DNA of 7,829 nucleotides, from the NCBI GenBank assembly GCA_046483125.1, contig JAWODU010000121.1, forward strand, positions 1-7,829, written 5' to 3'. The notes beneath the pieces were generated by a model. The model made no database searches and had not been told where the DNA came from. It was given only the letters and a program-made list of their open reading frames with translations. The DNA is from JAWODU01 sp046483125. Its GTDB lineage: Bacteria; Verrucomicrobiota; Kiritimatiellia; UBA8416; JAWODU01. Of the stretch, positions 1-6,338 are shown in pieces (position 1 is the stretch's first letter; every line of letters begins with the position of its first letter). The translations under genes and the position numbers were made by a program.

Positions 1-303
1 TGGGCTCCGCGGGTTGAGCAGTATATGTATACGCGAGACCCGCGACAACGCAGTAGCAGAGGTGAAGCTTACGTCCGATTTTCGAACGGAATTCATCACG
101 CAGGGGGGAAGGGGTCGGTTGCGGTACCCCGGGCTCCAGGCTCCGCACCCCGGCCTGCGTGACGCGGGTGGAAGGGCTCGCAGGGAGCATAGAGACCTAC
201 GCGGCCCCTCATAATAACCGTGCTTGCCTTGCCGGCCTGGAGTTTGTAACCTGCCCCCAACTGGCGCCGCACGCGCCTGCACACAATACTAAGGAGAAAC
301 ACC
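1..303. other. GC-rich leader region without a recognised gene
   Basis: I recognise no gene here. A + frame is open from base 2 to a stop at 212-214 and could be the tail of a gene entering from the left, but its peptide resembles no family I know and its second half is rich in Gly, Arg and Pro, as expected of a chance GC-rich frame. Bases 100-210 are rich in short inverted repeats, for example GGGGT/ACCCC at 111-130 and CCGGG/CCCGG just after, which could be a terminator of an upstream gene or a structured leader, but no T-tract follows. Weak promoter-like hexamers (TTGCCT at 224, TGTAAC at 245, spacing 15) precede the first gene; I do not call them a promoter. Only the ribosome binding site at 291-296 is convincing. 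Confidence 0.4.
291..296 (+). promoter_or_regulatory. Ribosome binding site of the superoxide reductase gene
   Basis: AAGGAG lies seven bases before the ATG at 304. It is a near-consensus Shine-Dalgarno sequence and fixes the start of the superoxide reductase reading frame. Confidence 0.8.
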
Positions 304-747
304 ATGAAAATGTTCCAATGCTGTACATGCGGCCACATAGAATTCGATTCCGCCCCGGAATCCTGCCTCGTCTGCAATTCCCTCATGGAAGCCTTCAACG
401 AGGCTCCCGAAGCCGTCAACCAGCCTGCCGACCCGGCCAATCTCACCGAAACCGAAAAGAAACATATCCCCCGGATTGAGATTAACACCGAATGCGGCCT
501 GATTCCCGGCGGCTCCTGCACGGACGTTCACGTCAGAGTCGGGGAAATCGCGCATCCCATGGAAGCCGATCATTACATCCGTTACATCGACTACTACCTG
601 GACCACAACTTTATTTCGAGAGTCTGGCTATCGCCCGAAGCCTGCCATCCGGCATGCGCCCTTCATCTCAACTCCCCTTCAGGCACTGTTACGATCATAG
701 AAAACTGCAACGTGCACGGAAACTGGATGAATGAGACAACTATCTGA
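304..747 (+). CDS. dfx: Rubredoxin-like / superoxide reductase (desulfoferrodoxin-family) fusion
   Basis: Reduces superoxide to hydrogen peroxide without making oxygen, a cytoplasmic defence typical of anaerobes. Two domains are visible in 147 residues. Residues 1-31 form a short rubredoxin-like knuckle with Cys6-x2-Cys9 and Cys21-x2-Cys24; the second pair is CxxC, not the adjacent Cys pair of the desulforedoxin domain in classical desulfoferrodoxin. Residues 50-142 form the superoxide reductase domain, with the expected Fe(His)4Cys ligands His54 (KKHIP), His84 and His90 (HPMEADH), Cys135 and His138 (CNVHGNW). Lys53 matches the conserved active-site lysine, but the neighbouring glutamate (Glu47 in Desulfoarculus baarsii numbering) appears to be Lys52. 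A strong Shine-Dalgarno sequence supports the start. It is followed after 20 bases by the rubrerythrin-like gene, presumably in one transcript that also removes the peroxide formed. Family assignment is firm; physiological electron donor is unknown. Confidence 0.93.
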   Translation: MKMFQCCTCGHIEFDSAPESCLVCNSLMEAFNEAPEAVNQPADPANLTETEKKHIPRIEINTECGLIPGGSCTDVHVRVGEIAHPMEADHYIRYIDYYLDHNFISRVWLSPEACHPACALHLNSPSGTVTIIENCNVHGNWMNETTI

Positions 748-757
748 CAGTATGATC

Positions 758-762
758 GGAGG
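758..762 (+). promoter_or_regulatory. Ribosome binding site of the rubrerythrin-like gene
   Basis: GGAGG five bases before the ATG at 768, in the 20-base gap after the superoxide reductase stop. It indicates independent initiation within a shared transcript. Confidence 0.75.
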
Positions 763-767
763 ATATC

Positions 768-1274
768 ATGACGTCAAAACGCGACGAAGCCGTTAATGCG
801 GCAATTAAACTTGAAGACGAAGGCATGAGCTTCTACAGGGAAGCGGCCTCACAATCAAAGAACGGTCTTAGCGGGCGCATGTTCGAAGCGCTTGCCCGCG
901 ATGAAGAAAGACACAAGGAATGGATTCAGAACCTCAGCTCCGGCGGCGCCACTGCTTCCGTCGCCAATCGCGAACTGTACCAAAGGCTGAAAACCGTTTT
1001 CGGCGACGTTCCCGAAGGCGCCCGCCTGGAAGCGTTAATGTCCGATGACGACAACAAGGCGGTTGAGATCGCCATCGGAATCGAGGACAGATCCATCGAA
1101 GCCTACGACCGGTGGGGACGCGAAGAGGAAGACGAAGAAGTCAGGAAGCTATGCTGTGCCCTTTCCGGCCAGGAGAGATTCCACAAACAGGTTCTGGAAA
1201 ACACCCGGGAATACCTCGACAAGACCGCCGACTGGTTCATGCAGGAAGAGCAGTGGAATTTCGAAGGTGCGTGA
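768..1274 (+). CDS. Rubrerythrin-like ferritin-fold diiron protein without rubredoxin domain
   Basis: Probable peroxide-reducing (or oxygen-binding) diiron four-helix-bundle protein. All four helices with their carboxylate and histidine ligands can be placed: Glu16 in helix 1 (E-x2-G-x3-Y), Glu46-x2-His49 in helix 2, Glu106 in helix 3 (E-x6-Y) and Glu136-x2-His139 in helix 4. This is the pattern of the ferritin-like/rubrerythrin superfamily. At 168 residues the protein ends shortly after helix 4 and has no CxxC...CxxC rubredoxin domain, which classical rubrerythrins carry at the C-terminus. The gene just upstream encodes a superoxide reductase that does carry such a domain, so electrons could be passed between the two proteins; that is inference. 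A GGAGG motif supports the ATG. Substrate cannot be told from sequence: peroxidase is likeliest, but iron storage or another ferritin-like role is possible. Confidence 0.88.
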   Translation: MTSKRDEAVNAAIKLEDEGMSFYREAASQSKNGLSGRMFEALARDEERHKEWIQNLSSGGATASVANRELYQRLKTVFGDVPEGARLEALMSDDDNKAVEIAIGIEDRSIEAYDRWGREEEDEEVRKLCCALSGQERFHKQVLENTREYLDKTADWFMQEEQWNFEGA

Positions 1275-1283
1275 GCCGTCGAG

Positions 1284-1511
1284 ATGCCCAGTCAAGTTAT
1301 CCACGTAAAGACAGTGACGCGGGCGCGCCATAAACATGTCGTAAAAGACAACGGAAACTACAAAATCTATGTCACGGCCGTGCCCGCCAAAGGAAAGGCC
1401 AACAAGATGCTGATCGAGGTCCTGGCCGATTATTTCAACTGCCGTAAATCGGACGTGCGGATCATCAGGGGCGAGACCTCAAAAGACAAACTTGTCGAGA
1501 TAAAGTCCTGA
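1284..1511 (+). CDS. yggU: DUF167 / YggU (UPF0235) family small protein
   Basis: A 75-residue protein of the widespread DUF167/YggU family, whose biochemical function is unknown. The family core is clear: an N-terminal strand pair, then a VTAVPAKGKANK segment at residues 30-41 with the invariant GKAN, then the VRIIRGETSKDK segment at 57-68 matching the family's G-x-T-S-[RK]-x-K. It is somewhat shorter than the usual 90-100 residues but contains the whole core. The ATG follows the rubrerythrin-like stop by nine bases and lies in the same frame as that gene, separated only by one TGA. No good Shine-Dalgarno sequence sits at normal distance (AAGGTG at 1264 is 14 bases away), so translation is probably coupled to the gene before. 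The oxygen-defence neighbours do not by themselves assign it a role. Confidence 0.85.
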   Translation: MPSQVIHVKTVTRARHKHVVKDNGNYKIYVTAVPAKGKANKMLIEVLADYFNCRKSDVRIIRGETSKDKLVEIKS

Positions 1512-1601
1512 AAAGCACGCATTCGGGCACGTATCTTACCCTTACTAATTCCTTCCCCAGTCTAAACGCCTGCGGCAATTCTTTGAGTGTCTCATATCGT
1601 C
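1512..1601. other. Short convergent intergenic gap
   Basis: Ninety bases between the convergent DUF167 and Gfo/Idh/MocA stops. I see only weak dyads, such as GCC-TGC-GGC around 1569-1577 followed by a modest T-rich stretch, and do not call a terminator. Confidence 0.3.
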
Positions 1602-2702
1602 CTACGGCCCCGAGCCGGACCAGGGCCCCTTCAGCGCCGAACCGCTCTGCCCTTTTCGGTTATACGTGTCGCTTTGCCCGAAATGTATTTCTCTCTTTTC
1701 ATCCGCAGACTGCCGCGCAAGCAGACACGCCCTTGTCACGGCAAACGTATCCGCCGGTCCGATCAGCCCCCCGCCACCTCCCACGTTTTCCACGAAATCC
1801 TGGAATATGCCGGGTCCCTTTGCAGGAGGAATTTCCTTTTCCTCGCCGGATTTCGCGCCGGCCAGATACGCTTTTCCCTTCATCACCTCTACAACCCCGT
1901 CGGTACCCACGACCCGCACGCGGTCGTCGCCGTGCCCGGTAGCTCCATCCGGCCTGAAATAGTCTATTTCCGCGGCGCCGAACGCTTCCGACTCCAGTTC
2001 AAACGCGCATACCGCGGACATCTCCAGGTCACCGTTCCCACGGTTACCGCGCCGGGAATGCCGCGCGTAAACGCTCCTGAACGAACCCCCAAACCAGTAG
2101 ATCCAGTCTATCGCGTGGCTCCCGACCCACGGAATCGTTCCGCCGTACGTCTCCCTGTTGCCGTACCAGGCGGGCCTCTTGCCCAGTTTGTACGATTTCC
2201 GGGCGCTTACAAGCCGCACCTCTCCTATTTCCCCCGAATTGACACATCGCCATGCTGAGAGAAAAGCCGGATGATACCTGAGACCCATCATTGCCGCGAA
2301 ATGTACGCCACTGCGCTTATGTTCCTGTTCAAGCCGTTCCAGGCCATCCAGTTCAGTGGCAACCGGTTTCTCGCAGAACACCGCCGCGCCCCGTTTCATG
2401 GCCTCGGCGGACATTTCCGCGTGAAGTTCATTCGGACCGGCTACGGAAACGATATCCGGCTGGACTTGGTCGAGCATCGCACGATAGTCCCCGTATTCGG
2501 CAGGGCTGAGCCCCGCCCGCGCGCACTGCCTCCGCAATCCGTCCAGGCTGTCCTCCGGACAGCCGGCTGAAATGCCGGCCAGCTCCAAGTTTGCCAGCTC
2601 CGCCAGGTCCTTGAAAACATATCCGTTATGCCCCCGCGTCCCTGTAATACAAAGTTTCACGTTACTTTTTCCCGCCAACGGTTGATTGCCATCAAACGAC
2701 AT
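1602..2702 (-). CDS. Gfo/Idh/MocA family NAD(P)-dependent oxidoreductase
   Basis: A 366-residue sugar-type dehydrogenase or related enzyme. The N-terminal Rossmann domain has a nucleotide loop GTRGHNGYVF at residues 21-30. The family signature Glu111-Lys112-Pro113 follows, with Lys112 as the usual catalytic lysine. The C-terminal domain has G-S-H-x2-D at 194-199 (His196, Asp199), matching the conserved catalytic region of the family. Length is normal; the last 20 or so residues, rich in Gly and Ser, extend beyond the usual end. The ATG at 2702 lacks a clear ribosome binding site. The conserved domain begins at Val15, which is a GTG codon at 2660-2658, so that is an alternative start. It diverges from the glycosylation operon by 43 bases and faces the oxygen-defence cluster. 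Substrate is unknown; nearby sugar genes suggest a sugar or sugar nucleotide, but the family is broad. Confidence 0.9.
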   Translation of the reverse strand: MSFDGNQPLAGKSNVKLCITGTRGHNGYVFKDLAELANLELAGISAGCPEDSLDGLRRQCARAGLSPAEYGDYRAMLDQVQPDIVSVAGPNELHAEMSAEAMKRGAAVFCEKPVATELDGLERLEQEHKRSGVHFAAMMGLRYHPAFLSAWRCVNSGEIGEVRLVSARKSYKLGKRPAWYGNRETYGGTIPWVGSHAIDWIYWFGGSFRSVYARHSRRGNRGNGDLEMSAVCAFELESEAFGAAEIDYFRPDGATGHGDDRVRVVGTDGVVEVMKGKAYLAGAKSGEEKEIPPAKGPGIFQDFVENVGGGGGLIGPADTFAVTRACLLARQSADEKREIHFGQSDTYNRKGQSGSALKGPWSGSGP

Positions 2703-2714
2703 TTCAATTAAATT
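2686..2714 (+). promoter_or_regulatory. Candidate sigma70-type promoter of the glycosylation operon
   Basis: TTGCCA (2686-2691) and TAAATT (2709-2714) are separated by 17 bases and match five and four positions of the -35 and -10 consensus. Transcription would start near 2721, ahead of an AAAGG at 2728-2732. The sequence lies in the AT-rich divergent gap and overlaps the first codons of the opposite gene if that gene starts at 2702. TTGCCA is mirrored by TGGCAA at 2714-2719. Based on pattern only. Confidence 0.35.
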
Positions 2715-2745
2715 GGCAAGTAATTAGAAAGGTATAACTTCTTAC

Positions 2746-4401
2746 ATGGACCGCTCCGGCAGACGCACGCTCTTTCATGTTCTCCTGATCTGCGCCGTGA
2801 TTCTCCTTGTCAACGGCAACACGCTTTTCTTCGGTTTCTCAATAGATGACTATCCGCTGATAGTAAACAACTCGTTCGTCAGGAACACCGCCAACATACC
2901 GCGCCTTCTCAGTCCGGCGTATTTCCCGGAAGCGGGCCAGTTCTCCTACAGGCCGGTTGAGACTCTTTCTTACATCATAGACTACCGTTTATCCGGCCTG
3001 AACCCGTTCGGGTATCACGTCCACAATCTTCTGCTCGCGCTTGCAGGCGCCCTCCTTCTCTACGCTTATGTCCGCATTGCATCGGGGTCCCCGCATACAG
3101 CGCTTCTGTCCGCCCTGGTTTTCGCCGTTCATCCGGTTAACAGCGAAGCAATCAGCGCGGTGTCATACAGGAACGATCCGCAGGTGCTTGTCTTTGCGCT
3201 TACGGCCCTGTGCCTGCACGCCAGAGCGGCCCGCGTCTCGGCACCCGTACGCCGCCACCTGCTCTCGGCCTTGTCCCTCACCGCCCTTGCCGCGGCGCTT
3301 CTTACAAAGGAATCCGCCCTGGCCATCGCCGGCTTCCTCCTCCTGCATGAATACGCTCTGGAGAGGAGATCCTTGCCGGGCAGTCTGAAAGCGGCATGGC
3401 CCTTCATAACCCTGACCGCCGTTTTTCTCATTCTTCGCTTTACCCTCCTGAGGGCGCCGCAGGAAACCTATCCCGAGCCGCTTGCAGAGCGGCTCTACAT
3501 TGTTCCAAGAATATTTCTGCTCGAACTGCGCCAGCTGTTCTTCCCCTACCCGCTTCGCGCGTATTACCAGTTTCATATTCCCGAAGAGCTGTTCACGGGC
3601 ACGACGGTTCTGCTCTACCTTGTTCTCGTGAGCGTCTGCGCCGCGTACGCCTTTCTCTTTATCCGGAAGCCCGTTTCTCTCCAGGCTCATTACGCCATTT
3701 TTGCCTTCGGCTGGGTACTCCTCTCCCTCGTTCTGGTCAGCAATATTTATCCTCTCGCGTGGCCCTATGTTGAAAAGTATCTCTATATTCCCTCCGCGGG
3801 ACTGAGCGTCTTCCTGGGCTATATCGCGTGGAGGTATTGCGCCCCCGCCGGCCGCCCCCGCATTCCGGCTTTGATAGCCCTGGGCGCCGTCCTGGCGTTG
3901 ACGGGGCTTTACTCGGCAGGTCACAACTACGGCTGGTCCAGCCAGCTCACTTACTGGCAGACCGCGTACCGAAACGCCAGGAACCCCCTGGTATGCTACA
4001 ACCTGGCAAACAGCCTTGCCGCGGCAGGCCGGCACGGGGAAGCCGAATCCCTGTACAAGTGCGCCATCACCAACCACCCCCGGGTTTACAAGCGACGAGC
4101 CTTTCGAAACGTTACTCCTCTCGCCCACTGCAATCTCGGCGCCCTGTATCTCGAAAGAGGCAACACCGACAAAGCCAGGAACCATTTCGAGAAAGCGCTT
4201 TCACGCATACCGGATCTCACTCCGGCCTCCGTCGGCGCCGCAGTTTCCTCGTATAAACAGGGTGACACGAACAGTGCTTTAAGATATGCTGATAACGTTC
4301 TTCAAGTGGAACCGGACAATCCCGCTTGTCTTTACATACGCGGCCAATTAACGGACCAGACGGATTCCGGCGGACAACGCCCGGAAAAGCAGGAAAAGTG
4401 A
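2746..4401 (+). CDS. TMTC-like GT-C membrane glycosyltransferase with C-terminal TPRs
   Basis: A 551-residue integral membrane protein that resembles bacterial relatives of the TMTC O-mannosyltransferases (GT-C fold), which use polyprenyl-phosphate sugars. About ten to twelve hydrophobic segments span residues 9-391. GT-C-like landmarks are Asp34-Asp35-Tyr36 in the first extracytoplasmic loop (usual place of the catalytic acid), YRPVE at 68-72, HPVNSEAI at 129-136, TKES at 187-190 and EKYLYIPSAG at 343-352, which matches the ERYLYLPS-type motif of TMTC-like proteins. Three tetratricopeptide repeats follow at about 413-446, 457-490 and 492-525, with Asn-Leu-Ala/Gly and Ala-x3-Tyr/Phe-x-x-Ala positions; in TMTCs the TPRs face the lumen, so here they would face the periplasm. 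AAAGG lies 13 bases before the ATG, longer than ideal. The stop overlaps the glf GTG start. Donor and acceptor are not known. Confidence 0.82.
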   Translation: MDRSGRRTLFHVLLICAVILLVNGNTLFFGFSIDDYPLIVNNSFVRNTANIPRLLSPAYFPEAGQFSYRPVETLSYIIDYRLSGLNPFGYHVHNLLLALAGALLLYAYVRIASGSPHTALLSALVFAVHPVNSEAISAVSYRNDPQVLVFALTALCLHARAARVSAPVRRHLLSALSLTALAAALLTKESALAIAGFLLLHEYALERRSLPGSLKAAWPFITLTAVFLILRFTLLRAPQETYPEPLAERLYIVPRIFLLELRQLFFPYPLRAYYQFHIPEELFTGTTVLLYLVLVSVCAAYAFLFIRKPVSLQAHYAIFAFGWVLLSLVLVSNIYPLAWPYVEKYLYIPSAGLSVFLGYIAWRYCAPAGRPRIPALIALGAVLALTGLYSAGHNYGWSSQLTYWQTAYRNARNPLVCYNLANSLAAAGRHGEAESLYKCAITNHPRVYKRRAFRNVTPLAHCNLGALYLERGNTDKARNHFEKALSRIPDLTPASVGAAVSSYKQGDTNSALRYADNVLQVEPDNPACLYIRGQLTDQTDSGGQRPEKQEK

Positions 4402-5534
4402 AATACGATTACCTCATAGTCGGATGCGGCCTTTACGGAACAGTCTGGGCTGAAAGACTCGCGAACGCAGGGGACAAGCGCGTTCTTATCATAGACAGAC
4501 GCGATCACGTCGGCGGCAACTGCCATTCCGACACCGACGCCGAAACAGGCATCGAATACCACACCTACGGCACTCACATTTTTCATTGCGACAACCGCGC
4601 CGTGCATGAATATATTTCACGGTTCGCTGAACTCAACGGATATCATCACCAGGTACTGACCGTCCACGCGGGAAAGGTCTACCAGATGCCGATCAACCTC
4701 GAAACCATCAACCAGTTCTTCAACACTTCAATGAACCCATCGGATGCACGCTCGTTCATGTCACGGAAACTCCAGCGCGAAGCAGTCGATCATCCCGCCA
4801 ACCTGGAGGAGCAGGCCGTTGCTTTTGCGGGCAAGGAACTGTACGAAGCCTTTATCAAGGGCTACACAACCAAGCAATGGGGAGTATCTCCGGATCAGCT
4901 TCCCGCCGAAATTCTGAAGCGCCTGCCCGTGCGGTACGATTATCGCGAAGATTTTTTTCATCGTTCCCGCTGGCAGGGTATTCCCGTGGACGGATACACC
5001 GCCATGTTCGACAGAATGCTTGATCACCCGAACATCGAGGTCCGTCTTTCTCAGGACTTTTTCGATCTGCCTGCAAACCGGGCCGGTAAAATGAACGTCA
5101 TCTATACCGGCCCGATCGACCGCTATTTTGAATACAGGCACGGCCCCCTGGAATGGCGCTCAATACGCCTTGAGAAATCGGTCCGGGCAGTGGGGGATTT
5201 TCAGGGCACATCCGTAATGAATTACGCCGATACCTCCCAGTCGTTTACGCGTATCCACGAGCCGCGCCACCTGCATCCTGAAAGATCCTATCCGGATGAC
5301 CGAACTGTAATATTTCACGAGTACCCGGATTTTTCTTCCGGCGCGGATCCGTTTTACCCTGTACGTACCGCCTTGAATCTCAAGCGTCTGGCCGCCTACA
5401 GAGCCGAGGCTTCGCGCTCTCCCGGCGTAATTTTCGGAGGACGGCTGGGCAGTTACATGTACTGGGACATGGATCAGGCCGTTGAAGCAGCCCTTGCCGA
5501 TTTTCACAACCATACTGGAGCTTACCCGGAATAA
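4398..5534 (+). CDS. glf: UDP-galactopyranose mutase
   Basis: Flavoenzyme that converts UDP-galactopyranose to UDP-galactofuranose in the cytoplasm. I place the start at GTG 4398, giving 378 residues, the normal family size; the open frame extends to an ATG at 4326, but those 24 extra residues lie inside the preceding gene and precede the first strand of the FAD-binding fold. From that start: G-x-G-x2-G at 9-14, GGN at 39-41, HTYGTHIFH at 55-63, MPINLETINQ near 98-107, KGYTTKQWG around residues 154-162, GPLEWRSIR at 249-257 with conserved arginines, and FGGRLGSYMYWDMD at 346-359. These are the hallmark blocks of bacterial UGMs and all are intact. GTG 4398-4400 overlaps the TGA at 4399-4401, which implies translational coupling to the GT-C gene. 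The gene shows that the cell makes galactofuranose. Confidence 0.95.
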   Translation: MKYDYLIVGCGLYGTVWAERLANAGDKRVLIIDRRDHVGGNCHSDTDAETGIEYHTYGTHIFHCDNRAVHEYISRFAELNGYHHQVLTVHAGKVYQMPINLETINQFFNTSMNPSDARSFMSRKLQREAVDHPANLEEQAVAFAGKELYEAFIKGYTTKQWGVSPDQLPAEILKRLPVRYDYREDFFHRSRWQGIPVDGYTAMFDRMLDHPNIEVRLSQDFFDLPANRAGKMNVIYTGPIDRYFEYRHGPLEWRSIRLEKSVRAVGDFQGTSVMNYADTSQSFTRIHEPRHLHPERSYPDDRTVIFHEYPDFSSGADPFYPVRTALNLKRLAAYRAEASRSPGVIFGGRLGSYMYWDMDQAVEAALADFHNHTGAYPE

Positions 5535-5549
5535 CCACGGCTGGAAACA

Positions 5550-6311
5550 ATGCAGGATTTGCCCGGAAACACAACCTCAAGCCATTTCCCCGAGCTTGCC
5601 GTGGTAATACCGGTCTACAATGAAGCAGATGACGTACGGCGGGTACTCGTTAAATGGCTTTCAGAACTCAAGTCGCTCGAAATCGATTTTCAAATGCACG
5701 CCTATAACGACGGCTCAACCGATTCCTCTCTCGCTGTCATGAAAAACCTGGAAAAGGACGAATCCGCACTCACGGTTCATGACAAGGACAACACCGGCCA
5801 CGGCCCCACTATACTCCTTGGTTACCGCGAGAACCGGAATGCCGAATGGATGTTTCAAACCGATTCCGACGGCGAAATCCCTCCGGACTCGTTCTCCGCC
5901 CTCTGGCGGGAACGCCATGACCACGACTTCCTCGCCGGCCGTCGACTCGACCGGCGCACGCCCCTGCCCCGCCGCGCCGTCAGCCTAGGCGCCAGGCTCC
6001 TCGTCAGAATTCTTTTCGGGCGCCGTACCATCCGCGACGTGAATATTCCCTGCCGTCTTATGCGGATGTCGGCTTTCTCCCCCTGTTTATCCGGGATACC
6101 GGACGGTACTTTTGCTCCAAACGTGCTGATATCCGGCTACGCCGCGGCCCGGGGGCTCCGGCAATTTGAAACGGCGGTGAGGTACGAACCAAATCCCACA
6201 CCCGTAACGGAATCTCTCCGCGCCTGGCGGCTTGCCGCCACAGCCCTTGCGTGCGCGCGGCAGACGCTCCAGTTCGCCCGGAAGTGCCGCGCCGGATCAC
6301 ACGTTAAATAG
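5550..6311 (+). CDS. Family 2 glycosyltransferase, DPM1-like (polyprenyl-phosphate sugar synthase type)
   Basis: A 253-residue GT-A fold transferase. VVIPVYNE at 18-25, NDGSTD at 53-58 and the Asp-x-Asp metal site TDSDGE at 104-109 are the GT2 core. The segment NTGHGPTILLGY (81-92) and the GRR...R-x2-P-L-x-R region near 135-147 recall dolichyl- or undecaprenyl-phosphate hexose synthases. There are no C-terminal membrane helices, so it is the soluble single-domain type that needs a separate flippase. It starts 15 bases after glf, with a weak GGAA before the ATG, and is the last gene of the operon; its TAG is inside a hairpin. The role as supplier of the lipid-linked sugar for the GT-C enzyme is inference. 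It could instead be a galactofuranosyltransferase acting directly on a glycan. Confidence 0.85.
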   Translation: MQDLPGNTTSSHFPELAVVIPVYNEADDVRRVLVKWLSELKSLEIDFQMHAYNDGSTDSSLAVMKNLEKDESALTVHDKDNTGHGPTILLGYRENRNAEWMFQTDSDGEIPPDSFSALWRERHDHDFLAGRRLDRRTPLPRRAVSLGARLLVRILFGRRTIRDVNIPCRLMRMSAFSPCLSGIPDGTFAPNVLISGYAAARGLRQFETAVRYEPNPTPVTESLRAWRLAATALACARQTLQFARKCRAGSHVK

Positions 6312-6338
6312 AAACGCTGAATACCGCGTTTCTATTTA
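6305..6338. terminator. Bidirectional terminator hairpin containing both stop codons
   Basis: A perfect 13-bp inverted repeat, TAAATAGAAACGC at 6305-6317 and its complement at 6326-6338, with an 8-base loop. The arms are A-rich on the left and T-rich on the right, so either transcript ends its stem in a U-rich stretch, as in bidirectional intrinsic terminators. The TAG of the GT2 gene (6309-6311) is in the left arm and the TAG of the minus-strand hydrolase (read from 6334 to 6332) is in the right arm. The T-tract beyond the stem is short, so efficiency is uncertain. Confidence 0.7.

Noticed and set aside
14..214. 66-residue + strand open frame at the left edge
   Set aside because: No ribosome binding site, no recognisable family, and a Gly/Arg/Pro-rich second half; it may be the tail of a gene from outside but cannot be supported.
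96..521. 141-residue - strand open frame overlapping the superoxide reductase
   Set aside because: Antisense to a gene with intact metal ligands and a strong ribosome binding site.
1563..1584. Possible terminator between the DUF167 and dehydrogenase genes
   Set aside because: The only dyad is three base pairs with a short T-rich flank, too weak to call.
1587..2258. 223-residue + strand open frame
   Set aside because: Shadow of the Gfo/Idh/MocA gene on the opposite strand, Arg/Pro-rich with no recognisable motif.
3163..4185. 340-residue - strand open frame
   Set aside because: Antisense to the TMTC-like gene, whose membrane segments and motifs are clear; the antisense peptide has no family features.
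4326..4397. Earlier ATG start for UDP-galactopyranose mutase
   Set aside because: It would lie wholly inside the TPR region of the preceding gene, and the conserved FAD fold begins at the GTG 4398, which also gives the normal family length.
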